A stretch of 64,000 bases of DNA from Trichaptum fuscoviolaceum. Its lineage: Eukaryota; Basidiomycota; Agaricomycetes; Hymenochaetales; Trichaptaceae. The stretch is taken from contig CAJSYZ010000008.1 in the NCBI GenBank assembly GCA_910574455.1, forward strand, positions 4,299,152-4,363,151, read 5' to 3'. Position 1 is the first letter of the stretch. The number at the start of each line of letters is the position of its first letter. Both the position numbers and the translations under genes were made by a program. Below the pieces are notes generated by a model. That model was not told the origin of the DNA, made no database searches, and was given only the letters and a program-made list of their open reading frames with translations. Shown here piece by piece: positions 38,161 to 50,303 of this stretch.

Positions 38161-39799
38161 CTAGGTTCGGTTCTTGGGGCACTGTATGACCAGTTTCCAG
38201 AAATGTTTGTGTTTGGGGTATCCAGTGTTGACCATGTCCGTAGATGTCGTTATTATTTTGCGTAGGACGATTTTCGGGCGCATCTGTGAGAAGTTATTAG
38301 AGTTAGGTTTCCCTACGAGAGCATCGGTAGTAAGCTTACCGAGATGATGAATGGCTGGCGCATTGGTGTTCGTATAAGCGTTCGCCAAACCGACTTGCGT
38401 CTCTGACTGCGCGACGTTGCCATTATGCACAGGAAGCTCAAGCTCGTCGGCGCTGTTATCGAAGCGGGTTGCAGAAAAGATGCAGTCGAAGACCCAGGAG
38501 AAGAGCGCGAGTGAGATTGAGTGCGGATTCAGGGAGCGGCTCAGCGTGTGTGAGTGTCGATGGAGCCGCCATTTCTCATACACGAACCAGCTCCCCAGGA
38601 GGGCAATCAGCGTGCCGATCATTAGTGTGATGACGATCGTTATCACAGTCGTGATCACTTCCTGCTCGTCAAAAGATATGATATTAGTTTTAAAAACGAT
38701 ATAGATGATCGAGATCTCGTTCCCCTTACCTGGTTGTCGTTGATGACGAAGCAGCATAGCCCTATAGCGAACGTTATACCAGCACAAGACAGAAACATCA
38801 TGGGTCCTTTCATGAGAAGAGACTTCGCGAAAGCCGGTAAGTGCTTGTCCGGAGATCGGCTGGTTCAAAGCATGAGCTCAGATGCTTAATCGACCAATCG
38901 CTTGCTCACACATAAGAGGTGCTCCACGTAATCGCCAGCATCGAGCTAATGGTCGCTCCGATACTGAAGGCCATGGATGAGAGGAAGAAGACATTGGACG
39001 CAACTTGCCAGGCGTTACCATTGTTCGCATTCGTGATTTGGAGCATGGAGGCTGCTACACCGGCGAGGAAGGTCGATGAGGCTGCTAGAACCTGAAAGCG
39101 GTTGGTCTGCGAGTCCTGCGTAGCTTTTATGACCGGAACTCCTATTGTACGTTGGCGAAGTTAGTTAGGATCAAGATAGGGCGGTCCGAAAATTATCTTT
39201 TACCTTCGACTAGAAATCTGTTCAATGATATCTGAAGGAGGACTACGCCTCTCAGAAGTGCAGGGAGAAGCTTATGCAGCTTTACTCGATCAGCGGTCGA
39301 GAATCTATGCTTGGCTGTTGCCTCCATTAGCTTCCACAAAATATCGGCAAGTTGTGAATGGTACTCACTGCCCATTGAACGTTCAATCCATCTCGCGTGT
39401 TCCTAACGTTTGAAGTTCATTTCAACAGCTTCCCGATCTATGGTCATACGCTTACCTCAAGCTGTGTCGGGAATACGATCAAGTCGGTAAGAAGCTTCTC
39501 ATCCTGGTATAGCATAGAGAACTCCCGGAATGCTTCTTGCATATTTTGGAGTGCAGCGCTCAACCCGAAGAACGCATCTCGGAACTCGCTGGCTTTCTTC
39601 TGGTCGCCCTGTTCGACTTCCATTAAATTAGTGAAGATGCTCAAGATCAGTTACTGTCACAATAGCAACATAGCAGACGGTGCTCACTCATTACGCCTGG
39701 AAAGTAGTTCGGAGGATAGAGAGGGAATAGCTTCTTGGTGTTCCATTCGAAGAGGATGCGCAGGCTTTCTAGGCGCGCTTCCGCTGTCTTTACGGACAT
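38161..39799 (-). CDS. Multi-exon membrane protein (Agaricomycete hypothetical)
   Basis: Gene model by frame and splice signals. Exon 1 is 39799-39695 (MSVKTAEARLESLRILFEWN). Further exons are about 39645-39457 (KKASEFRDAFFGLSAALQNM...), 39402-39203 (ILWKLMEATAKHRFST...LLRGVVLLQISLNRFLVEG), 39140-38906 (VIKATQDSQTNRFQVLAAS, then a hydrophobic ...MLAITW segment), 38860-38731 (MMFLSCAGITFAIGLCCFVI) and 38663-38161 (EVITTVITIVITLMIGTLIA, then an intracellular-looking tail). This resembles the large Agaricomycete family with an ATQDSxT..FQ..ASxTFxxxVxA segment and about four C-terminal helices. The role is unknown; a plasma- or organelle-membrane protein is inferred. Exon 1-2 phasing is unresolved. 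Confidence 0.6.
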
Positions 39800-39899
39800 T
39801 ATAATAGGGCCACACGCCCCTACTGGGCGGAATAGCGAAACACAGCGACGAAACTACATAAGAAGTTGTTAGCGTTTCATCTACATACACTAGACCAAC

Positions 39900-42194
39900 A
39901 TACCTCGTTCTTCAGATACAAGCATTTCCTTGAAGGCGCTGATGAGATAGCCTTTCGCAAAAGATGATGAAGATGTGGAATTACCAAAAGAAGTCAAAAA
40001 AGTTGTTCGCTGGGCCCACAGTTAGCGGGTTGAATGTCCTTTAAAATGAGGAGGAAATTCACAGTTTATGGTGCGCGTAGTTCTTCCCTCCACGTCCCTG
40101 AACTCTAGAATCAGATAAGCAACAGGAGCGTCAGTATTCTCCTAGCACCTCGGTCTGTATAGCATTACTCACCTCGCAAGCCACCAGGGTAAGGACCAGC
40201 TGTGTGAATGTTAAGTCAAAAAGTACGGTTGCGAATATAGCACATACATGCCAGTGGCACATCTGCAGTTCCTTGACCTGCTACATCTCTTGGGATTCTG
40301 GATGAACGCATTTCACAGGGTTAAGGGCTACAGCCAGGCTATGTCAAGCATTGAAGGCGTTGCAAGTGAAGAATTTAAATAAGAAACCACGTACGTCAGT
40401 CCGTCCAATGGGATGTGAATGAAGTAGTATGTTTCAGGCAAAAATGATAAGAGGGCCGATGAGAGAGGTTGAGAATCTGATTGCAAGTAACACGAGGAGA
40501 CCTAGGGTTGAGAGCGGACTTTCAGACTATTGTATCAAGCCCGGCGCTTAAATTTCTACAACACGAGGCGCTTACTTGAAGTGAAAAGCGTCGTAAAAGC
40601 CGTGATTCTGGCCCGTGAATGGCCGTCTAAACGTTCTCAAAGCCAGTCTGTCGTACACTGGAACCTTTTGTCCGCGCAAGCTATTCGGCGTCATCTTGTG
40701 TTGATAGTTGGAACCCAATGGGCGCTTCGAAGCTCCGAGTCGAATTGGAAGGACTCTGAACTTCTTCAACTTGAACTTGAAGTTGCGAAGGACTCGGAGT
40801 CCCACGCTGACTCGGACACACTGGCACCGTGACTCAGCCTGCCTGTGAGTGGCACGTGATAGCTCGGAGCTCGTAGCTCGCGAACGTCACGCGTCAAGTC
40901 GCGTCGCGTCTCTTCATCACCGACCACGACAACAAGGTAGACTTCGAGCCTCAGAACAGCGTCGACACACGATGAAGACAACAAAATATCTTACAAACTA
41001 TTCTCTAAGCAGCTGCACCCGCTTGCAACTTGCTGTTATTGTTCGTCAGACGAGGCCTTCACTAGTTCTTTGCGCTACCCAAACTTTTGCTACATTTGCC
41101 AGACGAGGCCAACGTCGTGCTAGCCAAGTAGTAAATACGCCTGCTCATAAGCTACCTCTATCTGGCATCGGACGATGTCCTTTCTTCTAACAGAACTATC
41201 GCTTCATTGCAGTGCTTTCGTGTCCGTCAACTACCTGTCGGTGACCGAATTTGCAACTTCACACCTGTAACTGGCCTATTGAAGGTTCTTTGTGGCCCCT
41301 ATTTTTATTCGTACGTCTAATCCTCTGGTCATTCTATTAGAGAATTACGAGTCACGAAGCGTATAGGTGGGACGCATTGATGGCACCGCCGCTTTCGGTG
41401 TTAGGGAAACATGGTAAGTTGTCAATGTCTCCGATTCGCCATGACATGACACTCGACACTCAATAGCTCTCTTGTAGCTATGCAATACAATCCATTTTTC
41501 CTTAGTGTGTTTGATGTCACGCTTTGTCCGCTACGTGCACAGTGCCCGAGTGTCTTCGTCAGTTGGTTCACCGCAAGTCTCAACATCACCTGACACGATT
41601 CTCCTTCCGCTTCATCCTTGACTGTTAACTATCACTCTAATAGAAGCCTTCCTTGCACCAGACAACTGAGTCTTGTGTGAAAAAAACTTCGACCTCGACT
41701 GCGGCTGCTCGTATGTTCTGGCCTCCTGGGAGTGATAAATGTGTTAGCTGTTTTTATTGGTCGGTATGTCATGGTGATCACCATTTATAATTCTCCATTG
41801 ACGACATGTCTTCTCTCGCTCTCCAGCTCACAAATGTGATCTTGCTCGAAATACTAATTTATATTCATTTCATGTGCCTCACGTGTGCTTTACGTGTTTC
41901 GGTTTCCCACCGTTTATCTATTATTGCGGTGACTCTCACTGCAAGGTCCATAACAGCTTCTCGTGTTTCGCTCAATCGATCTACCGCTTGCTAATTTGCC
42001 GAGACTTGTACAGCGAGCATTGACATTGAGCTTGCTCACCATCATCAGCTCTTTCTCCTTCGGAACAAGAATCTACGTCACGTCGCATTGCTTCTCCTTG
42101 CCTCGAGGATGTCGTGCATCGTACAGCCGGCTTCAGAGAAAAAGGATGGACGCCCCATCCCTCCACCTTTGCTTCTCCTCTGAACGAGCCTTGG
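39900..42194. other. Intergenic stretch without recognised gene
   Basis: 2.3 kb with only short frames (100 codons at 40530-40832, 113 codons at 40849-41190), neither with a domain or splice context I trust. The segment 42000-42110 resembles the start of the 30 kb duplication units (TTGACATTGAGCTTGC...GCCTCGAGGATGTCG). Confidence 0.4.
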
Positions 42195-44031
42195 ATGTCG
42201 TCTAAGCCGAGCTCTGCGCTCATCCCAGCTCTGAACCTCGTTGCCAACATGGCGGGCCTCTATCCGCCGCTGTCCGCGCTGCCTCTCGCCGTGTCCATCC
42301 TCACCTCGATCGCGTCGTCCACCACAAAGTCGCCCAGCCCACAGGCGACAGCTGGCGCCAATACGGCGTTGTGTATGGTGCGTCTGCTTGTCGCTTTGAG
42401 CGTGAGCTCACTCAGATTTGCGGTAATCGTTAGTTCTGCGGGAATAGACCTCGGTATATCGAGAACGGGAGGGTGCTTGAGTATTGCGGTAAGACGTGCG
42501 CGGAAAGCGCTAGGGCGGTCGCGCCGGCGTCGTTGAAGAGTGTGCCGCCTGTTCAGAACTGCCTCGTACGTCTACGTATCCCCTGATACACAGAACAGAT
42601 CTGAACCGAGTGCTAGGTCTGTGGCTCGAAACCGCGTTTCCATGACGGACAGAAACTGCATGACTATTGCGGGAAGAGATGTGCAGGAATGGTGCGGAGC
42701 GGGGCTAAGGCCAATCCACCGGGAAAGGCGATCATGATTTCACAACGTGAGTTATTCATTCTCTATTCTCACCTCTTCCAGGTCATAACAAATATGTTCC
42801 TTTAACGGTGCAGCCCAAACTTGCGAGATCCCCGGGTGCAAAGCTCCTGCGTACCAGGACAAGAACGGCACCGTCTCCAAACATTGTTCCAAGTCCCATA
42901 CACAGTACGTTCTACCTATACCAGTCCTTGAGAATGAAAACTTCTCATCGTTTTTTGCCCTGCAGACTGTCGAAAGAAGCTTGCTTGATGTGCCGGAAGG
43001 TGCCCATGCGCATAGGCCAGTTTTGTGGAAGGCTCTGCTCGGATAACGCTGAGAACTCGGCGCCTAGGGTACTAGAAATCCCGGAGGGCCATATCACCTT
43101 CAAGAGTGGTGAGTTGATGACCGTGCCGCCATCCGATTCAAATTCTTACTTCCTGATTACGGGTTAGTTGCAGACCAATTTACCTCGACGTGGAAGGCTA
43201 CGAAGCCGTGTCCCGCTGTGCAGAGGATCTACAAGATCGCCATGACGAAAGCTTCCATGAGCAAGTATGAGGCGTACAAGTGAGTTTTTCTGCACTCCTT
43301 GGAGGAACATACATATGTACGCTCCCTACATCTTCTCAATACGTATATTGCTCAGATCTGCCATCGAGGCAAAAGGAAACTTCAAGACTGCCGGGAGGGC
43401 ACTTGGAAACGAGAACCGCCGCTGGCATGGGACGACCCGCCTTTGTACCTTCGGAGACCCGGGGAACACGCAACCCTGTTCCCATCAAGCGTGTGCACTG
43501 TGCTGCATCGTGAAGGTCTCTTTCGATATAACGAAACTAAAAAACGGAAGGTGAGATACATACATATGTATATTGTCCAATAACCTGTTTTGGTCAGTCA
43601 AGTTGGTGTTCCTGACCGTTATTATTGAATTGCCCACAGCTATGGCGCCGGCATTTATTCTTCGGCAACCTCTTCCAAGTGAGTTACATGCATACATTGC
43701 ATACAACAAACAGAAAATGACCGACCTCTATTGAGCAGATCCGACAGCTACTCGACGAACAAGTGCACTTCAAATCTGAAGGCTATGATGCTCAACAAGG
43801 TCATCGTAGGCAAGGGCGCCAAGAGCGGATACAGCTCTGCCTTGACAGCCCCTCCTCCAGGATATGATTCCGTGAGTAATCTAAGCTTCTGTCATCTAAA
43901 GATGCCTATCAAACTTAAGCATTAATTTCGCCAAGGTCATCGTTGACAACCCTGGCCATGTCAATGACGAGCTCGTGGTTTTCACAAATGATGCCATCCG
44001 GCCCGCTTACCTGCTCATGTACGACGCTTAA
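42195..44031 (+). CDS. Zinc-finger repeat protein with C-terminal PARP catalytic domain
   Basis: Seven or more exons. The ATG at 42195 starts a hydrophobic N-terminal exon (ALNLVANMAGLYPPL). Four short zinc-ribbon-like repeats follow, each ending (Y/F/H)CxxxC/H: ENGRVLEYCGKTC (about 42470), HDGQKLHDYCGKRC (about 42655), CEIPGCKAP...HCSKSH (42815-42900) and CLMCRKVP...FCGRLC (42988-43040). The ADP-ribosyltransferase domain then shows the H-Y-E triad: NENRRWHGTTRLC (about 43405), YGAGIYSSATSSK (about 43640) and VNDELVVFTNDAIRP (about 43960), with LKAMMLNKVIVGKG and LTAPPPGYDS between. Stop TAA at 44029-44031. It would transfer ADP-ribose from NAD+. Substrate unknown. The repeats may bind RNA or protein. 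Confidence 0.82.
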
Positions 44032-44265
44032 ATGTCATTGCCATGGATACTCTTTTATAGTATCCGAAGCACTTCCGGATTAAATATCTATATATTGAGT
44101 CTCCGTCCTTGGCAGACTTGCTTCATGGGTAAGAGCTGTTCCGGATAATACAAAGCGGCGTGATTATTCGATTCTACAACTAAGTGTACATGGCTGAGAA
44201 CGATTGTCAACCTTCCTGATTAAAGTATACAGTATACTAGACAATCTTAACCGTGAAAGACTGTG

Positions 44266-46026
44266 TTACGACGCATCGCGTCTTGGCTCTGGCGCATATC
44301 CAATATTCGTTGACCAGCACGGTAGTTCCACGATCTCACTTCGTTTCCTCGTTTCTCTCGCCTGCATCTCGAGCTCAACGTCCCTCTCCACGAAATCCAA
44401 CCCATCTTCGTCGAGTCCCTCGTCGTGGAAGTACGAGTCGTCTGACGCGGCGTGGCTGATGTCGATGGACGGGTCCGTAATCGTGTCGGACGTGTTTGTG
44501 CGGAAGGAGAACTCTTCCGCCGTACGCGCCATCCAAGCAGAGTATCGAGAAACATGTGTCTCGCGAGATACGACCGTCGTGAGCTGGGCGGCGCGCGACT
44601 GGGAAGCCCTTCGGGTCGCGGAAAGGACCTGCGGAGCTCCTGACCGCGCAGCAGAGTGATCATTGAAGGAGAGGAGGTTAAGGATAAGGCGCGAGATTGT
44701 CGTGACAGAAATCCTGTACGCGTTGTTCGAAATCAGAATAAGTTGCGGCTGACGGTAAAGACAAGCTGAAAGGCTTACACATGAGTGAACATAGCGTTAT
44801 TGCCGATGCTCTGTTCCAAGAAGGAATTTTGCGTTTTCTGGAAAAGCCTGAGCTTGAAGTAAGGGCGCTTTCTTTCGATGGGACTCACATAAAACAAAAT
44901 TAAATTGACAACATTCGCAAGGACCATAACGCTGAATCGGCGAAGCATGAGAACGTGATGGAACTGAACTAGGGAATACTAACATGAAGTAGAGACTTCC
45001 TGTGGAGAAATGGATGAATGATGACTCTATTTAAAGCTAACGTAACGCACCATCTCGGATGAGGAGCCTCGGAAGCCTCGCGTACCGGGATTTGTCATCA
45101 ATCCTTCTGATCATATAGGATGTACGGACAATTGTCATGACGGAAACGACAGTGTCAAATGCAATAGATAGAAGAATTGTGACTTTGAAGGCTGGCTCAT
45201 ATTTAATACGGACGTGTTTTTACCAAACCGGATATGGTTGCACTCACGTTTGCTTCTGAATATTTGAAAGTATATTAGACGGAGACTTATTGGATCGAGA
45301 CGACGTACGAGTTTATGAAGGCTGGTACACAAGACCTAAAGACCCCGCCGAAACCTCCCCCGAAGTTGAAGAGAATACCGTAAAACTGCGTTAGCGACCA
45401 CTGTAGCAAATATGTAAGCAATGTCAGCAAACGACAACGTAACATGAGACACATACGGCGGAAGCTACAACTGTGGAAAGGCCAAGAATGCATAAAGGTA
45501 GGAGGACCCAGGTATTTCGGTTGTACACAGCATAAGTGCGAAGGGAGAGGACGACTGCCCGACACATGAGACACAAGATACAAAATATCGCGGAATAGGA
45601 CCTGTGCACGCACCGGATATGATTATTTGTGTAAATAAACTGAGAACACCTCCCACCCGAACAATATGTCTGCAGCTGTGTACTCCTTCATCAAAGTCAG
45701 TCGGTAATATGCTGCAGATATAACACGTACAACTAGAGCAGAGTTATCAGTAAATGAGGCATGTCATAGCGTATATGAATCTTACTCACGACTATCTCTT
45801 TGAGAGGGTGGAAGGTGATGTATGAGATGATTAAGTAGCCGACGAAGGTAACATATCGATTGGCCAGAAAGATGAAGTTGATGAAGGTGATTCGACGCTT
45901 CCAGACCACCCTCACTTCAGTTTTGAATGTAAGAAGGTGATCAAAGTACAGAACAGCTGTCATCTTTTGAGTTAGTTATTGTAACGGTTCTGCGACATGG
46001 ATATGATACTCACTGATTGACGCCAT
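44266..46026 (-). CDS. DUF6533-like multi-pass membrane protein
   Basis: Exon 1 at 46026-46014 (MASI) is joined through a 57 bp intron with a CTAAC branch site to exon 2 at 45956-45790, giving VLYFDHLLTFKTEVRVVWKR and NRYVTFVGYLIISYITFHPL. The YDxLLTFxxEVxxxWxR...NRY pattern defines the DUF6533 family of seven-helix proteins expanded in Agaricomycetes. A further segment near 45560-45430 encodes VVLSLRTYAVYNRNTWVLLP. The 3' part has SRLILNLLSFND (about 44690) and an acidic cytosolic tail ending EPRRDAS at 44266. Exons between 45780 and 44720 are unresolved and one contains in-frame stops in my reading, so the gene may be decaying. Function unknown. Confidence 0.68.
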
Positions 46027-49000
46027 TGTATAGTACTGAACATTATATCTGCAATTGCGACCACAATGAGTGACGCGTTATTGCCAGCTTAACATTGAAA
46101 GGACGAACATTTGCTCTATGGCTTGGAAAGCAAAGGGCGTACGCTTAGATGCCACCGACGCTAGAAGGGTAAGCATTGGGTGCAGCGCAGGCTGCTGCTG
46201 CGATCAGGGCGCACGAGCTCGACTGCCATGTTTAAGAGGTCTGCGAAGTCGGACTCCCCATTTACCTCCTGATACACGGAAATAGATAGAAGCATCTTTC
46301 TGGAGTGTCGTGGGATCACCATCGGCATTATTCTAGTCGTCCCAGCAACTCTCATATGATGGCATCTGATCCGAAACCACTCTGAGGAATCCTATTGGCC
46401 AGTTTTGGTAAGCGCAAGAGCTGACGGGTGAGAATAGGGGGTGATACGCACACACATGTGAGCATCAGGCACAATAGGCTGATTGAATGGGCGCGCAGGG
46501 GCGGCGTATACGGGCGACCAGTGTGGGCTATTTGCGAGAAGGAGCGCCCAGACCCGGTATAGCAAAGACAGGTACTGCGTCGACTACGCAGCATCAGAGA
46601 GGTTCGAGTGATTAATTGATTTGTATGTCAGGATGTGTATTGAAGTGCGACGATCAAGCTACGGCGAAACCAAGATGTTCAGAGTCTCAGACAAAGAGGC
46701 TTGCGTATCTGCCGTGGGTGATCAGTAAACAGCGTTTCAATGATGAGGACTCTCCGTACCTCCAGGACTCTGCCATTTAGTATTTGCGCAGATACCGAAG
46801 CGAGCTTGTGCTAAACGCCGCATGACACTCAGAGAATGACTGAGAGCATTTTCTGTCAATGGAATAAGGTTGAGACTCGGAACCAAAGTGTCCCCAATGC
46901 CACGTCAATCATGGGCTAAAGGCATATGCCGAAGCTTTCACACTCAGCTGGGTCATCACCTTCCACCTCCACTCACCGCTTGAGTACTCTCCGACCTGGC
47001 TTACTTCTCGTTACATCCACTAACTTCCCCTTAATTGAAACTACCTGAACTATGGCAGGAGGATGTAAGTGTATTCTAGACTTGATTCTGTGATGAATAA
47101 CATCAGTAATTACACAGCCTCTCGACAATCCATCAGACGTGCGTGATCATCCGCTGACGACATCCTTACAATGAACAAAGCTATTAGCGCAAAATTTCAA
47201 AGCTATGTCTGTAGATCCGCCTCTACATAGGCGAAATCGACGGCACAATCTCATGCGCCGCTCTGTGCTTGCGCCACGAAGACACCGAACCTTGAGGTCC
47301 GCGCCACTCAAGAAAACCGGTCTGAGACCAACACCACACATCATCGGCGAATTGTCAAACACAAAGCGATAAGCACAAGAAGATAAATTGCATTCCAGGA
47401 TGATGTGAGTGAAACACGTTGCATTTTCTCTTTGTCGGTAATTAAGAACTTCCAGGTGTGGTATGTTTATGGAAATCCGGAGCATGAAAGAACGCGAGCG
47501 TCTTTGTCCATCAACTCTCACAGGGAACCTGATTCTGCGCTGACTGCGGGACATAGACTTGCCTCGATCAACGAATCTACTCCAGGAACAAAGTTTAACA
47601 TCCGCTCAGCCGTTACTTGTCCTCTGTTTATGCACCTTGGTTCTCTGTTTCTCTTCGTCAACTCCCGTTCCGATCGCTCTCCATAAATAAGTGAAGCCTC
47701 ATGCCCAGCGCAGGATTGCAGAAGTGTCTCGACTGCGTTCACACTATCCGAGTTTCGGCGCTTGACTTCGGAATTAATGGCCAATTAGATGCAGGCGACG
47801 TAGCTCAAGAAAGAGGAGCACTGATCCCGCGATGGAGACCGTGAAGGTGTGAAGGAAGTTTGGGCGGTTAGGCAAAATCCCCTCCGTAAGTCTCTGTCCT
47901 AGCTGCATCCTCGTGAGGGAACGGATGGAAGGACGAGCAACTGTAGCGGTCCGCCATCTTTGATCCCTCCGAAAGTTGTTTTTCTGCCTGAAGTCTCCTC
48001 GGCCCGCCATTCACTTCTGATTGCGGGAGTCGTGTGAAATCGTCTTCTTAGGAATCGAGCTTGCTTACTCTTGGAAACGTCTCGGGACACGGCTATGCCA
48101 TAATCAACAATCGTAGCATCTTCCATCAGCAAAGTTAGCCTGGTTCAGAACTGCGGATGCAAATCTTATAACTACGTACTTCAATGGGATGCTTTTTGTG
48201 TGCGTGAGTTAGTACAATAATTCTTACCAATATTCCGTTCTGACCGTCAATTTGATAGTGTATTTCATCTTTCGTCACACGGCTTGTTTCTTCTATGTAT
48301 GTGTAGGCCTCGGAAACCGACATTATCTAGCTTCGTTCAGGACATACAATGTGCATCATAACCTTCAGCCAAGGTTCGCCTCGGAAGTCATTGCTGACTA
48401 TCCCAGATGCGAGCTGTTTGCATGGAAGAAGGAATACACAACACCCCTCTACTCCCTTCAAGGAAGCTCGGCTTGCTACTTAAGTCATTACAACTAACGT
48501 AGTTTCTGATGTTCTATCGACTCCTGACCGCTGATCGAAGATTTAGGGTGAGCTCGTTAATTATAAGTGTCTCCCATCCGAGCTGCCGTTGATTCAAGCG
48601 TCTTCTCCTTCAGAATAGCTTCCCATTGGTCGAGCTGCCCAGCATTCGGAATCCGGGCGCCGGATCCCCAGATTGCATCGAAGGTAGCACTCCAGTCATA
48701 AATGAATTTCTACCGGCGTTCTGCTCCACGGAAGTCTTCGACTATACATACATACATTTCAAATGCCCTCGAATCCGAGATACCGATCCGGAGAGCAAAG
48801 TCTCCAATCGAGCATCTGCGCATCCGCCCAATCTATGTACCCTTCGCTACGTTTGGCGCTATGCTGCGTTGCGTTGGTGTCGACATCCGCACAGCACGCC
48901 TACACGACTTTCTTCCGGCCGACTTGGTGGTCTTCTCGATCGAGAGTCTAGGCAGTGGAGCACCGCTCCAACTACTCAAGTCGGCATACGGGGATCGCCA

Positions 49001-50303
49001 AGCGCCAGCGAGTGGTCCACGGCTATTTGTCCTCCCGGCCAATCGCATACCTCCCCTTCCCTCTCAATTCTCATTCGTCCGGACGGGGAACTTAGAAACC
49101 CAAGACAGCCTAGCTTGTCCTTTCCAAATGTCTGTGATGTCATTTTACACTGCAGCATAGACTAGCGGCGAGCGTTTGAATGGATCGCAAGATAGCATAA
49201 ACAGCGCGTAACATACACGTGAACATATCATGCACAATATATCACCCCGAAGAGGTTACATTCGCCTTGCGCAGAGTTAGACCAAAAGTCGCGTGTGCTA
49301 GAACTCTATACATTGTGTGAGAGCATGTGTATTGTATTGTCATCGGAGCATAGAGAACATATTCAGTCGTATCGAAGAACTACATGGGAAACATCACAGC
49401 CAGATAACTAGTAGACGTGCACGTATGTATGAAAACAATAAAACAGCGAGAGCAGTGTACGGCAAAGAAAAGAAGCAAACAAGGGTTAGACACAATAGGA
49501 ATGTATGTGAGATGACGAGAGACTGGGAAAGGTGATATACATATGGAAAAACGGTATAACACAAATAAGACAAGAGTATAATGCGGCTTCCGTGTGTATG
49601 CGCTATTGAAACAGATTGCGGGAGATCGTGACTAGATATGGATACTGTCCGTTGCAGATTACCACAAAAAAAAGAAAACAGATATAGGTGTGAAGATGGT
49701 ATGAATGAGCAGGGAATATATCAATGCAGTCAATAAGTATATATGGGCTGATAGTGCCCTATGCGGTCGACAATGTGTGGTCGACATCAGTGTATATGGG
49801 AAACGAAAAAAAAGAAGAAAGGGAGGAAGGAGAACAATAAGAGCAAGTCCCAGTATTGTATTCATGTATGAAATAAGGTGAATATCGAGGCGGTGAGATT
49901 GTAAGACGGAAGAAGACGGTTTAATAGTCCAGATGGCGAATGACGGGTGTAGCCTTGCCAGTTTTTTGCAGTGTACGGATGACGCTGAAAGAGAGATTTG
50001 AAAATCACCGAGGAGTGGGAGAGGGGGGGGGGGGTGTGAATGGTCGGTCCAATGAGAAAAGGCGAGCCGGAATGATGAGTGAAGTGACCATGACGTATAT
50101 AGGGAACCTCGACCCCAAAGCGGAGAGACGACAGGCCAATGAGGTCAGAGATCAGGAAACGATAGTAGTGACGACGCGGACGAATATAAGAGTCCCCAGG
50201 AACGGGTGCAGCGTGTATCGGTGAAAGGGGAAACGAGCGAATGCTGAGAGAAGTGTGTGGAATGGATCGATAAGAAGGCACTGTGACGTCCAGCGAAAGC
50301 GCC
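46027..50303. other. 4.3 kb without a gene I can support
   Basis: Several 80-180 codon frames exist (for example 47147-47554 on -, 48626-49165 and 48702-49160 on +), but they overlap on both strands, lack recognisable domains and show no consistent splice structure. A short start followed by a GTAAGT donor near 47052 (ATGGCAGGAGGAT) may begin a gene on + that I could not follow. A G9 homopolymer lies at about 50025-50033. The last few hundred bases are probably the 3' UTR of the next gene. Confidence 0.4.

Noticed and set aside
48626..49165. Two overlapping 150-180 codon + strand ORFs
   Set aside because: Overlap in different frames, with competing - strand frames, no domain and no splice context; not enough to call a gene.
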